Assembly (NCBI GenBank): GCA_021234155.1
Contig: JAJEKV010000044.1
Span: 12,907,848-12,971,847 of the forward strand
Direction of reading: 5' to 3'
Source of the DNA: Isoetes taiwanensis
Lineage: Eukaryota > Streptophyta > Lycopodiopsida > Isoetales > Isoetaceae
DNA: 64,000 bases
Shown: piece by piece, positions 37,430-48,757 of the stretch
How positions within the stretch are numbered: position 1 is the first letter of the stretch
How the letters are laid out: each line of letters opens with the position of its first letter
Program-made: the position numbers and the translations under genes
Notes under the pieces: model-generated
Database searches by the model: none
Seen by the model: only the letters and a program-made list of their open reading frames with translations
Told to the model about the DNA's origin: nothing

Positions 37430-38837
37430 GACTAGGTATGGACTGCTATCTATGATTCCCTCAGCCGCAATAACTGTGGACTGATTTTCAACATCACCTG
37501 ACTCAATAGCTGCACAAATATGGCACTCACCCCCTATGAAATCTTGCGCTTCCTGCTGGTCGTCCCCTTTGTCGTCTCCTTCGGTTGGTGACTCTCAATC
37601 TGCAAGCTCTGCAAAGGCTGCCTGCATGACGAATGGACAATCGTGCGTTCGGTGCCCTGGCTGGAAGCACCTAAAGCACAACTTCTTTTCAATGCATTCC
37701 TGCCTCTTTTCCTTTGGCAGGCTGTCCAAAAGACGCTTGAGCGAACTGCCCCCGGATCCATTTTGTGGCTTACTGTCTCCAAAGGGCTTTCCTTGAGCCT
37801 TCCCTTGATGTTGGCCTGCGGTTGGCGTAGTTGCTGATTGCTTATTCTGATACTGCCCTTGGTACTGCCCTGTTGTTTTACCCTTGAATGGTAACTGTTT
37901 CTGCCCTGGAGTAACTGGTGCTTCTTCAAAACTTAAAGCTTTGTCTTCAGCTTCTGCGACTGACTTGGGGTTGATTGCTCGAACTAGCCTTTTAATGCTG
38001 CTGTTCAATCCTTCAATGTAACCGTCGACCGCTTGCCTTTCAGATACCCCAGGAACATTAAGCCTCAGTCTCATGAATTCCTCTGTGTACTTAGCTACTG
38101 ATAGGTTCCCCTGGTCTAGCCTGTAGAACTGCTGGATCTGCCTGCTAGTGTGTGATCTTGGCACATAATGTCTTCGAAAGGCCTTGCTGAAGGTCTTGAA
38201 TCTGCAACTGTTTCTTTTCAGCTTATTGGACTTTGCGTAGCCCTTCCACCAAATTCTGGCTGCTCCTATTAAGTTGGCTGTAGCAACCTTCCCTATGTCT
38301 TTGTCCTTCATGCCGTAAGAATTATCAAACTCTTCCATCTCATCAAGCCAAGCTTCTGCCTCCATGCCTGATCTGTCTTTCCCTGAAAACTGACCCAACT
38401 TCCTAGTCTTCCATATATTGCTCATAGCGCTATCCACTTTCTTCTGATAGTCATCTGTCTTCCTTGCCCTGGCTCTTACCTGTGATGTATCGGACTCACT
38501 CTCGGAGCTGGAACTGTTTTGGTTGTCAGAAGTATCTGATGAGCTGGAGCTAGATGGTGCTGGGCTTTTTCTGTTTCTCCTTTTTCTCTTCCTATCTCTG
38601 ACATTTCCCTAATTGTCTTCCCCTTCTGGCTGTGGATCCTCCTCAACGCCTTAGGCAGGTAGGGGTGGTGGGGGTGGTGGAGGTGGTGGTGCTGGTCCAT
38701 ATTCCTGAGCGTTCCATGAATAGAGCAAGGGCTGCATGGGCTGAGAGATATCTATGCCTATTATGCTTGCAGGTCATGTAGTCGGGCATGGTTCTGGTCC
38801 TATCCCACAGCTGGTTCTTGCCCTTGGATCCTCCCAT
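37430..38837 (-). pseudogene. Gypsy gag with zinc knuckle
   Basis: The likely start is at 38837 (MGGSKGKNQLWDRTRTMPDY). The reading then shifts frame within a Pro/Thr/His-rich stretch (38700-38480). The main 280-codon block (38437-37595) holds the retrotransposon gag domain (EAWLDEMEEFDNSYG, AARIWWKGYAKS, FRRHYVPRSHTSRQ, YTEEFMRLRLNV) and the knuckle CFRCFQPGHRTHDC (CX2CX4HX4C). Gag makes the particle shell and binds the RNA. At the 3' side the frame breaks before the protease. Confidence 0.88.
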
Positions 38838-38947
38838 CTCCCTTCCTAAGGCTTAGCTAAGCGTCTCTAGGGATACCCATTTCCCTCCCCTAAGGGGCAA
38901 GGCTAACTTCCCAGGGTAGGATCTGTTGATCATATTGGCAAATAATA
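38838..38947 (-). other. Gypsy leader, gag-proximal piece
   Basis: Untranslated text directly upstream of gag. It ends at ...GGCAAATAATA, where the Helitron begins. The leader continues at 48757. Confidence 0.6.
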
Positions 38948-39179
38948 TCCTTTATTATAAAGTTTTAGTGTATGTCGTGCATAAAACCCTAAAACTTTCG
39001 ACGGCCCAGATTTGATGAAATCAATGGAAGAGATGATGCCACGTAAGATTCTAGGGTTTTTTTTGGCTAGGGTTAGCGAGGGCACCTTCGAGCTAGGGCG
39101 GCAGTAGCACCTTCGAGCTGCTAGCTCCTCCTCCAGTAAGCAAACCACGTATCTATAGATGCAACAGCGTAAGAAAGAA

Positions 39180-39302
39180 AGAAGAAGCAGAGCCGCTTCC
39201 GGCTATGGCGGCATTCAGAAGAAACAAGAAGCCGATTCCGGCTATGTGGGTATTTAGAAGAAGGAAGAAGCAGCTTCTGGCTATGTCGGCCCATCCGACG
39301 GT
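39180..39302 (+). repeat. Three-copy repeat, about 43-bp unit
   Basis: Three imperfect copies of AGAAGAARSAAGAAGCMG followed by MTTCYGGCTATGKCGG. In one frame it gives MAAFRRNKKPIPAMWVFRRR. It could be a captured gene fragment, but I do not recognise it. Confidence 0.65.
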
Positions 39303-40485
39303 CCACATAATTTCTTGCGGTCCGATGCCGTGGATGCTTAGGGTAGAAGATCTCAAATCTCTGGTGGAGTTTTCCTTTATGGTTTCATTGCGACTGATTT
39401 TAGGGCTATGGCATCGAGACGGCTCTTACAGAAAGCATCGGGCATCTGTATATAGAAGACCATATCTTACAGCAAACAGGCAGACTAGCCACACATTTCG
39501 GAATAGGAGCTTCGACCCAAGTTGAGTCAAATGGAACACATAGGAACGGTCCTAGATAGACTTGGTCTTTGCTTCTCATGCCTCGACCTCTGTTTCTTAT
39601 GCCTCTACAGATTATAGCAGGTAAAGAAGCCGTTGTTCCTATAAGCATACTTTCAAACTTTTCTACATGTAGAATAAATAATCTCAACAATTGTTTTGGT
39701 TTGTCCCTTGGTACAGAGCACCAGACTGTAAATCAAAGCAGATTCAACAGTTACACGCTTTCGTTTATGCCTGAGGAGAACAGCCTTAAAGGCTCATGTC
39801 GTTTTTACATATCATTTGCAGGTCTGTAACTTATACCAGAGAAAGCTGGGCTCTTTAACCCTCCTGCATTCTTATTGAAGTGGTAGCTGGTACTCAGAGC
39901 AGGGTTTAATTCCCTGCAGTCATTTATAGGCAACTGCCATGTTCTTGCGGCTGCGGTGTTTAAGCACAAAGGGTGAGAGAAGATGTTGAACATTTTATAC
40001 AGTAAGATCTGTACAAAGTTTGGAATTGTATATCTGTCTTTTTGCACGGACGACCTTTCTCAAGTAGAAGCCCTATGTGGCTTTTCGTTTGTGCACTCTC
40101 CTTGGTCGCTACAAAAATGATTGCAAACACAATGTATGCAAGGGACTGGAGGCCACTATGATACAATTGTGTATCTTCAGGTTTGTATTCTTTTTTCTAC
40201 AATTGCTTGCTGTTGTTGAAAGGAAATGCCAACAGTATATTCGTTGTGTATTGGAGCAAGTGTTTTTTTCCCGCTTGCATCTGAGCCATTGTCATACTCT
40301 GTTGGTTATGAAAAATATTACCTTAAAAGATCTGCCTAAGGGCCGAAGTAATAGAAGTTTGTGTCTAAAAATTGTAGAAGAAGGGCAAGAATAATGATAT
40401 TTTTGTGTTTGATGTAGTGATCTGTAGTAATTACAAAAGTCGTGATTAAGTTTTGATACAAAGCATTAAGAGGTTGGATTTGCAG

Positions 40486-40600
40486 GTCTTCATTCAGTCG
40501 CTGGCTACAGAGGTGCAAATGGTTTTGTTGGCATTTGTATATGTTGGCATGCTTACTGAGCGGCTTCTTGAGAAATATTTTGGAGGCATTGATCGTGCAT
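40486..40600 (+). pseudogene. Helitron-captured last exon of an unknown host gene
   Basis: After a good acceptor (GGATTTGCAG, ending 40485) a frame reads VFIQSLATEVQMVLLAFVYV and then LTERLLEKYFGGIDRA. Element 2 splits it in the GCAT of the last codons. On the far side, from 47238, the same frame adds a few residues and stops (TGA at 47249-47251). The open frame across the insertion site, with acceptor and stop in the right places, suggests a real C-terminal exon taken up by the Helitron. I do not recognise the parent protein. Confidence 0.5.
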
Positions 40601-40940
40601 GGGTGTAAATTTGATAGTGGTACCCCAAAAGCACTGTCCGGACACTTGCTTTAAGTGCTTTAGGTGCTTATTCCTCGATCAAAATTTAGAGTAACGAATT
40701 ATGAGGTTGTTATTCCAGAAATAGCAATCCTCTTCCGAGGAGGAAGGGATCGATGACATGGATTGATTCTTTGGGCGGGGGAATTGATTTCTTAGTTGAT
40801 TCTACCGGATGGCGGGATTTCTTGGATGGCGGGAATTTGTATCAGTTCTTGCTATCATTCTTCAATTCCGGAATAAACTAGTTCATTTCAATTGCAATTC
40901 TGACAAATTAGAATTGCAATTCCTTGATCATATCAATTTC

Positions 40941-43900
40941 ATGGCAAGTTCTCCTGAAAGCATTGATTCTGCTAAACGAAGAATTTACTTGGAGCTAGAA
41001 TCCGGGAGAAAACAAGAATCGAGAAGAGGATTAGAGAATTGGAGAAGGAGAACATTGCACCTTTAGTACGAAGAGAAAAGAACGTTCTCTACGAGTCAAA
41101 GAAGACAACAGAACTTTCAAAAAGAGTTAGAGGATTCTTTTTTTTCACATTGTAAGGAATTGTGTTTGATGATGATTCAAAAGGAAGAGTAGCACACGGT
41201 TTTTTTAAAAGGATCAAACATTTACCACATGTTACTATAGCAGATCCCAAGGAATTTCATGTGATGAAAAGATATGATTTCCAATGTGAGAGAAACCATG
41301 CAGGGCACAAAAATTTCAAAGAAGTAATGATGTACTCCAAGCAAGGAAGACTACCCTCAAATGGCGCTTCCGGTTAGAGGGACTAATCGAGAGAGCAATT
41401 TCAAGGCTTCTTTCAATTCCCAAAGAAAACTGTAGCCCTGGCATTTAGAAGACGAATATGTCGCGAGTTTGATGCTGGTCCATGGTCAATGCATGCAAGG
41501 AAGAAGAGATTTGATGCACTTTCCCCGAAAGAGATAAGTGTTGTGAGAAGGTTTTGGCATGAGAATACACGAGTTTCACCTTATAAAAACATGTTAGAAA
41601 GCATGTAACCTGAGAGTGGTGAGAAAATTGATCCTCCAATACATTTGCTAGAAGTGACACGGGTATTCCTTGAACCATTTATTTGTTATTCTCATGTTTT
41701 TTAGTTTCTATATTTCTTACATGGTTAAAATCTATTTTTTTTTTTTTTTTGTTCGGTTGCAACTATACCTTGCTTTTGAAAAGGAACATCCTGATATGAA
41801 GATATCCCAAAGAGACTTTTGAAAGATTGAAACCAAGCTATATTAGGAGGCTTCAAGAAAAGAAAACATGTTGTTGCCAATACCATCGCATCTTGAGTTT
41901 GCCATGCAAGCCATAAATAACATGAGGACTGATCCTTATGGTGTACACAAAGATTGCAAGTGTAAGTCACGAGAATTTGTGGTTCGGGTCCAACATGTAT
42001 TGCTAAAGAAAACACAATCAAATCAACTAGTGATTATTGGAGACAAATTGTGTGCGCTAAGGATGAGAATGATGAATGGCACAAGCATGCATGTCTAATG
42101 CAGACCTGTACAAAGTGTGGTTTGAAGAGGCAAGTGTGGTTTCCTTGCAATTTCCAGTTTTGATTGCCTTGATTTTAACATATTTGATTGCTTTATATAG
42201 GCTGCCAACATGCCCCAGAGAGAAGGTTAAGAATAATAAGCAGGATGTTAATTGGAAAGTGTTTGAACAGGTAAAAGTAGTTTAGATTTTACTGAGTTGG
42301 GTGTGTGTTAGTGTAGAGGTAAATTAAAGCTTTATCCTCTTACGGCAAAAGTACGAACAAAGAAAACTAGGGCTGGCAAAGAAACCTTCAAAGGTTACAA
42401 GATTGGCATACAAATCGGGTTCTCCTTTTGAATTCCATCAGCATGCAACTAAAACTCTGAAGACATTTGTTCCACATAATTCTGAGAGCTCATTGGCAAG
42501 CAAAACAATTCAGGCAATGTTTGACAAAGATTTGCGGATGATACTATTGTCTACGTGATAGATTTTGCAGAGAATTATGGATTTAAAATTCAACAAGAAG
42601 CTCAATCCTGCCATTGGCATACTGATCAGGTCTCCATTCTTGTACACATCACTTATAGAAGAATGAGAAAATCAGAGGCAGAAGCAAGACAGAAGAAGGA
42701 AGAAGATGACAAAGAGATTAAAAAGAAAAATGCTGCAAAAGAGAAAAGAAAAAACTCATTGAAAGGAATTGTGAAGGAGACTCACTTCTATATCAGTGAT
42801 GACAAAACTCATGATACTGAGTTTGTCCAGCATTGTCTCCATAATCATGCAGATTGGCTAAAATCTATGGGAATTAACTATAACAAACATGTTTTCTGGA
42901 GTGATGGCTGTTCTTCACAGTTTAAGTCTGCAAGACCATTTTACTTCCTTGGTAGGTTTCACAAACATCTTCAAAAGGATATTCTCTGGAATTTTTTTGC
43001 TAGCTCACATGGAAAAGGTGAGCATGATGGTGCTGGAGCTGTCATCAAGAGGATTCTAACAAAGGAACAGATGAAATATGATGGAAAGAAATTGCAGTGT
43101 GCAAAGGAGGTGGTTGCATTTCTTAGGTGGTACTTCAACAACAATCCCACTGATAATGACATAACAAGGTATACTTTACTGGTTTTCCTCTGCATACTAA
43201 GCACTTAAGCACTTAAAGCACTTAAGCACTTAAAGCACTTAAGCACTTAGAAATTAAGGGCATGAATATATAAATTGTTTGTGTTTGTGGTTGTTAATGG
43301 GCTACTCTATTATGTAAAACATGATATTTCCCAGCCCTAAATCAAGATTGTCTTCTTTTTTTATTTTTTGATATGGATATTCTTCAACTGTTTTAACTTC
43401 GAAGCACTTTACAAAGACTAAGCACTTGTGCAGGTACTTCTGGGAAATTGATCCCTCAAAAATAGATAGATCTGAGAGATTTGATATGTCACACTTTGAA
43501 AGGAACTACACAACTCCATTGCATAAGACCATGTGACAAGGACAACACTCTAAAGGTAGCTTATAGACCTCTCATGCTTCTGTGAGAGAATTGTGTTCAA
43601 TTCAATGGGACTCCTGCACCACGAAGTCACGCATTGGTGGTTGGGAAACTACTGAACTAAAACTGAAGGAGATTAAAGCAACTAATGATGCTAATAAAGC
43701 ATCAGATGAAGACTTGCAGATAGAAGTAGAAGATGAACATGAAGAAGAGGAAGATGAGGAAGACTATGACATAGCTAGTTCTATGGTAGAGGTTGGAGAT
43801 AATTTTGTTTGTCAATGCAGGAGGAAGGTAATGAAGAGGGGGGTTGATTTTTATGTATTGAAGTGCACGAAGCAAAGAACACTTTGCTTGAGGATTATGT

Positions 43901-44207
43901 GGATGGATGGGGAAATGTATTTGGAGTTGAATACATTATTGTCTCGGGATATTACTATAAACAGGTGGGTGGTCTCAAATTTGAGCTACTGGATGACCAG
44001 CCTGTGGCTAGTGTGTATAGCCACCTTGTAAGATTAGCTAACTTTGAAATGATTGCAGATGAAGAGGATGGTATGTTGTATACTATGGCTGAAGACACTT
44101 GCCAACAGATTATATGTAGCCTCCCAAACTCAAATTTTAAATTCTATGGTCAAACTCGGCAAAATATCGTTCATATGGTATTGACTCAATTATTATTCAT
44201 AGTTTGA
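40941..44207 (+). pseudogene. Element 2 transposase
   Basis: Starts MASSPESIDSAKRRIYLELE (40941). A frameshift is followed by KENIAPLVRREKNVLYESKK. Then come VRRFWHENTRVSPYKNM (about 41550) and LAFEKEHPDMKIS (about 41770), each matching the Element 1 protein in order. The catalytic block 42555-43208 holds VIDFAENYGF, VFWSDGCSSQFKSARPFYFL and FFASSHGKGEHDGAGAVIKR. A Lys/Glu-rich insertion (about 42670-42760) is absent from Element 1. The C-terminal part runs over 43582-44207. Introns are likely (about 43169-43434, with the acceptor TGTGCAG). Stops and frame changes occur in the N-terminal half, so this copy looks broken there. Confidence 0.85.
43198..43250 (+). repeat. AAGCACTTAA tandem array in Element 2 intron
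   Basis: Six head-to-tail copies of GCACTTAA(A). The same word recurs inside both termini (TTTAAGTGCTTTAGGTGCTT at 40651 and AGGTGCTTTAAGTGCTTGG at 47173) and at about 43400-43430. Confidence 0.88.
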
Positions 44208-44410
44208 CTATTAAAGCAAAAGCACTCACACAAAAAACATCAATGCAATTGTAACCTGAAAGTCATGTATTTATGTTCCTGTATTACATCAAAATTGTGG
44301 CATATCTGCCTGTATAACATGTACAAAATTGTGGCATGTCTGCCCGAGTTATATATAAGTCTTCACTATTTCAATATACAACCTGTAACCTGCATGAATC
44401 TGGTCTCATC

Positions 44411-45217
44411 TTAACCTGAATTCTGAATCAACTTCTGCATTCTATCTGTGTGTCCTGAAGTATGAAAGGTCTCCCTTAACCATTGTAGCTGACCTTTGCA
44501 ATATTGTTTTACCATTTCAGTGGTTTCCTTTCCCAATTCAAACTCTGACATTGTTTCTAGAATTCTGAGAGCATCCTCTGTGTACTGATCTGGCCTACAA
44601 TGATCCTTTAGAATGTTAGAGAAATCATCAACCATTGCCACATCCTTAAGTACTGGCAGGAATTGGTCCAATACATAATCATCTGCATCCAAATTAAAGC
44701 CTGGAATCAAAAGAGATGTGAAAGGTGGAGAGGCAAATGTTTTATGAATGCTATCATCCAACAATATGCAATTGCCCTCATATTGTGGGTATTCACTAAA
44801 AACTGCAGATAAAGGTTTTAAGTACAATGGTTTTTCAGATCGGATGGGCCACTTGAAAGGCATCTCTAAGCAATGGGTCTGATCCCAAATAAATACAAAG
44901 TCATGCCTAATAACTGGTGCTATGACATCCACAACTTCATTTACATTAACCTTGTTCATGGATGACCAAATTGCTATGTCAAAGTGTGCCATTGCTGCCT
45001 GCAGAAATTCCCGTGCATGAGGCCTTAAAACAACCAATTTCTTGCTTGTTTTTGTAATCCACAATCTGCTGTCCACACGTACAGGATTGTTCCTACTGTA
45101 TGTACTCACTAGAACACCATTCACATCTAAAATAAGAAGTTTCCTCTTCAAAGAGGACTTTGCTGTACACCTATCATTCAAAAAATAAAAAGTAAACACC
45201 AACTCAAGCACAAACAC
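44411..45217 (-). CDS. Element 2 FCP1/NIF-like HAD phosphatase
   Basis: About 250 codons. Motif I is KLLILDVNGVLVSTYSR (Asp nucleophile kept, second Asp replaced by Asn exactly as in Element 1). Next are VVLRPHAREFLQAAMAHFDI, AIWSSMNKVNVNEVV and the motif IV region CILLDDSIHKTF. A splice acceptor (GATAG) at about 45170 suggests the coding exon starts there, not at the upstream Met. The domain is uninterrupted, in contrast to the damaged transposase. The likely activity is protein-phosphate removal in the nucleus. The substrate is unknown. Confidence 0.85.
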   Translation of the reverse strand: MFVLELVFTFYFLNDRCTAKSSLKRKLLILDVNGVLVSTYSRNNPVRVDSRLWITKTSKKLVVLRPHAREFLQAAMAHFDIAIWSSMNKVNVNEVVDVIAPVIRHDFVFIWDQTHCLEMPFKWPIRSEKPLYLKPLSAVFSEYPQYEGNCILLDDSIHKTFASPPFTSLLIPGFNLDADDYVLDQFLPVLKDVAMVDDFSNILKDHCRPDQYTEDALRILETMSEFELGKETTEMVKQYCKGQLQWLRETFHTSGHTDRMQKLIQNSG

Positions 45218-45331
45218 AAACAGAAATTTAAAATACTAAATTAATAATAACCTGTCAACATTTTGATCAACCATTTGTTCAACATATTGGTCTTGAAATA
45301 CAATTGTACCTGAACATTCAAACATCTATAG

Positions 45332-45712
45332 TTAAATCAAAGATTTTATAGACAAATCTGAATTGCCTCTTAAAACCTCCATAATTGCATTCATTTTGGT
45401 ACCTGTGTCTTCCTTTTCTAGTACTTCCTTTTCTGGCCCTTCCTTTTCTGTTTTTGCCTTTTCTAGTTCTTCATTTGTTTGTAATTGTTTCAACCTCAAC
45501 TTCTTTTCAGATTCCAGCTCATTTGCCAATGCCCTCCTTCTAAAATTGTACTTCCCCGCCTTCTTGACTGTGTTCTTTGCCTTTTTTAATGTTTTTTCCT
45601 TCTTTGTTGCAACCTCTCCATCTTTCCTTTTCCTTTTGTTGGCTGCTTTCTTCTCTTTCGAAGGGGTAATTTGTACATCCTTACTACATCCTACACCATC
45701 CCTGTTCAACAA
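45332..45712 (-). CDS. Element 2 Lys/Glu-rich coiled-coil exon upstream of HAD
   Basis: 126 codons of highly charged text (KKAANKRKRKDGEVATKKEK, LANELESEKKLRLKQLQTNE), probably a nuclear-localised coiled coil and the upstream exon of the HAD gene. In Element 1 a coiled-coil region also precedes HAD, but sequence similarity is not evident by eye. Confidence 0.5.
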   Translation of the reverse strand: MLNRDGVGCSKDVQITPSKEKKAANKRKRKDGEVATKKEKTLKKAKNTVKKAGKYNFRRRALANELESEKKLRLKQLQTNEELEKAKTEKEGPEKEVLEKEDTGTKMNAIMEVLRGNSDLSIKSLI

Positions 45713-45989
45713 CCGGTTTCATCGCTTCACTTGCATATCCTTCATGGATGCTTTTCTAGCCCTTTGCCTTAAGCGCTTTTTAGGACTACACAATGCATCT
45801 TTTCAAAGCACTTTTTCAATTCCGGAAGGTGGCACATAGTCTTGATGCTTGAGAGGACCTACCAATTGAATCAAGTTGATTTGTAGGTATATCTCTGTAG
45901 GCATATCAACTATTTTATTTATACTGCTGGCCACATGCATACCAAGCTCAAGAAATAAATCTGGATGAATTACACCCCACATACCTTGC

Positions 45990-47150
45990 ATTTACCTTCC
46001 TTCAACAAAAAATACAAGCCACATGGTACTCATGATCACAACTTAAAATCAAAGACAATTTGTACCTATCATGAAAAAGTAGGCCACAAAGCACGACAAG
46101 CACCAAAGTTGCGGATTCCTGGTAGTCTTCTGGCGATAGTGTTGATCTTTGAATGGATTAAAACTTATATTCTTCAATTCGTAAGATTACAAAGATTAGC
46201 TCGAAGTTCCGAAATTCTGGCCTCTTTCTCTTTGATCTCACATTCCAAGGTATTCTTCCTCGAGCTGCTCCCTTCAGATCTGGAGACTTGAAAAGGTTTT
46301 AACTTCGGTTCATGCAATATGTCTCCATTTGTAGTGTCATCTCCAATTCCTTCCTCGACCAGATTCCTCCCTTTTCGGATATTGTGGTCTTCAAAGCCTC
46401 AACTTTCTTCATGCTCTCTTCAAGTTCCACACTTGAATTTTTTCATTAGACTTAGCCTCTGCTGACTAAACTAACCTCAATTTCATGCACCTCTTCTAAC
46501 ATGCTTGCCCTTTCATTCTCAAGCTTATTTACGACTTCCTTAATCAATTCAAAGTTCTCTTTTTAAAGCGAGTGGTCTAATTTTGAACTTTCTAAGCAAG
46601 TAACTTTGCTAGAAGTGGCAACTTGGACATCCTTTCCTCTACTAGACCTCAATTTCTATACTTCATAACTTGAGCCCCAAAAAGAGGCCCAATTGATCTT
46701 GTGCTTTGCGGGGGTTTGAAATGGCGATATCACAATTTTCCCATGCAAAAGCATAAGCCACACTTTTCTCACTTCATTGTTTGGCATAGTTTCCTTCGAT
46801 ATAATTTTTTTCAACAATCTGTCCAATTTTTCTGGGGAACCGAAATTTGGATCATGGAAACTTTCATCTTATTGCTTGGGCCTTCTTGCCAAACCCGAGG
46901 CCCATTGTGCATCTGTTACATTATCTTCCAACCATTTTACTTTTAAAGCGGTGCAATCCTTCACCGAAAAGTCCATGAATGTCTATGAAATCTTGCTTTC
47001 GGTCACCGCCGGCCATTGTAAATTGAGCGGATCAAAGGATTGTGTGACGGAATTGGTGATCAAGGAAGAGGATTCGGAAACAGGGGATTCAAAATTGGGG
47101 CAGAATAAAGAAAGGGCGCGCGGGAAACGAGGCAAATGATGTCCTCTGAA
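45990..47150 (-). pseudogene. Element 2 minus-strand unit, 5' remnants
   Basis: Coding-like pieces without a continuous frame: a Glu/Lys coiled coil (about 46290-46100, CEIKEKEARISELRANLCNL) and, near the right end, LDRLLKKIISKETMPNNEV and KVWLMLLHGKIVISPFQTPA (about 46830-46700). These look like N-terminal exons of the unit that ends in HAD. The domain is unrecognised. Confidence 0.4.
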
Positions 47151-47251
47151 AAAAAACTGACTGCTCGAATTTAGGTGCTTTAAGTGCTTGGTGCTTTCGC
47201 GCATTTTGGGGTACCACTATCAAATTTACACCCGCATATTCCCTCCTATGA

Positions 47252-48728
47252 AGGTTCAAGCATTATGTTAGCATTTTCGTTGCTGCAACAGAAAATGTCA
47301 GTATATGGCTTTTGAGAAGCTAAGTTTGCAGCTCATGATGATTTAAAAATAAATCTAGAACTTGCTTGCAAAACCTTGCTCAATGTGTCTTTTTTGGCAT
47401 AGCGGAAATTTTGTACCCTTATACTGTAACATCGCCGGAATGCCATTTGCCAAGCAAGGAATGACGATGTTTTTTATGCAGACGAGCAGGCAAAAGGTTT
47501 TCTTTGTTTGTCTGGTTTTGCTCAGATATGTCTATTTAATGCCTAGACATATATTAAGTATTGTAATTCCAATATGGTAGAATTAATGTTGTTTGAGTAG
47601 TGGGACTAAGCACATTGTTTGCAAAAATCTCTTTCATTTGCTAGGCATAGCCCAAATCCGTCATTGCTTGGAAAATGAGACTCTGTATTATTCAACTTTG
47701 TCTGGGTCATATATTGCAGGTTATATTATGCAAAATGTTTCCTTTATCATGCAGTTTTTGTTCATCCAGATTAGATTATGATAGGCCAACAATGTGTGAT
47801 GATCAGGTTGCATTCCATCTTCCAATATAGAATATTGATTAAACCAATTGCATTTTCATTTTGTTCTCCAACTCGACCTCTTAAAAGATTGTCTAGCTAT
47901 TGCGGGTAGTCCTTTCTGTCAAAAACCAACATAAGAACTAAATCTTCATTTGTAAATAAAGGTTTTCCGTTCCGTCAGTTCCCCTTGCTTGGCGTTCTCG
48001 GCCGCAGCTTCTCGGCCGCATCCCAACTGCAACAGACCAAAACTCGGCCCCCAAAACGCAAACCCTTCTAGAACCTGGCAACCCACACGGTTTACGTTTC
48101 GGAGGCCCTCTCCTTGTTAGATTCGGTCAGGACCTTGTGCCGTGTCTTGACGTAGAGTGGGGGTGTTGATGCCAGAGCGCTGCTTGCCCTGAATTTCTTC
48201 TCCCCAAGGCCCTGGGGACGGACGGGCGACCTCTCCTCTCCGGAACCGTGATTTGGCTCTGCCAATGGACTCAGAACGTCGACATTGCCCTGGGGACCAA
48301 GTTCCGTGGCCAGAAAATGCATGGGTATCTCTCAATCTCATGAACACGGTGCCGGAAGTAGAAATGAAAATGAAAATTACATCTATTGTAAGATCATCTA
48401 AATTATGAAACAAAATGAATTCATAGTTGTTTGATAGAGATGAGACCCAAAATCGTAGTAAAAAAAATCAAAATAGTGTGAATATTAAGCCCTGCAAGTA
48501 CTCTACATGAAGATGCAAATTATTACATACCAAACATAAACTTTCAATATGTTAAAAGCCATGGAACAGAAATAATGAATATTAAATTAAGCCTTGCAAG
48601 TAAGATGCAAACTGAATGCACAATTCCAATGGCCTGTACGCAAATGCACAAATTTCTAACGTTTACAGGTTTTCAAATTAAGCCCAACAAATGCACAAAT
48701 TCCTAACATTTACAGGTTTTCAAATTAA
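47252..48728 (+). other. Helitron 3' half, no certain gene
   Basis: AT-rich apart from a GC-rich block at 47980-48320 with a 76-codon minus-strand frame (48322-48092, MHFLATELGPQGNVDVLSPL) that may be another captured fragment. Two direct copies of an AAATGCACAAATTYCTAACR, TTTACAGGTTTTCAAATTAA unit lie at 48645-48730, directly before the 3' hairpin. Confidence 0.5.
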
Positions 48729-48757
48729 GCCCAGCAACGCTGGGCACCGTTACTAGT
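48729..48757 (+). other. Helitron 3' terminal hairpin and CTAG|T end
   Basis: A 7-bp GC-rich stem (GCCCAGC/GCTGGGC) with an AAC loop, then ACCGTTA and CTAGT. This is the palindrome plus CTRRT signature that ends Helitron transposition. Confidence 0.88.

Larger units (their letters stand above)
40601..47233. mobile_element. Element 2: 6.6-kb DNA transposon with transposase and HAD phosphatase
   Basis: Perfect 30-bp terminal inverted repeats (40601-40630 and 47204-47233) that start GGGTGTAAATTTGATAGTGG. A plus-strand transposase related to that of Element 1 (about 40940-44207) converges on a minus-strand FCP1-like HAD gene (45217-44411). No Ulp1 segment is present; the HAD frame ends only about 200 bp from the transposase end. 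AAGCACTTAA words lie just inside both termini and in one internal array. The perfect termini suggest recent mobility. Confidence 0.93.
40597..47237. repeat. Target-site duplication GCAT around Element 2
   Basis: GCAT at 40597-40600 and 47234-47237 abuts the 30-bp inverted termini. Confidence 0.92.
38948..48756 (+). mobile_element. Helitron, non-autonomous, carrying Element 2
   Basis: The 3' end is diagnostic: a hairpin GCCCAGC-AAC-GCTGGGC (48729-48745), seven bases, then CTAG followed by host T (48753-48757). The 5' end is assigned to A|TCCTTTATTATAAAG at 38947/38948, in the style of plant Helitrons (TC after a host A). Without Element 2 it is about 3.2 kb and has no Rep/helicase gene, so it needs a helper. 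It carries gene-like fragments (see 40486-40600). The 3' end is much more certain than the 5' end. Confidence 0.75.

Noticed and set aside
37083-37796. Plus-strand frames across gag/protease
   Set aside because: They are shadows of the minus-strand protease and gag, which have clear motifs.
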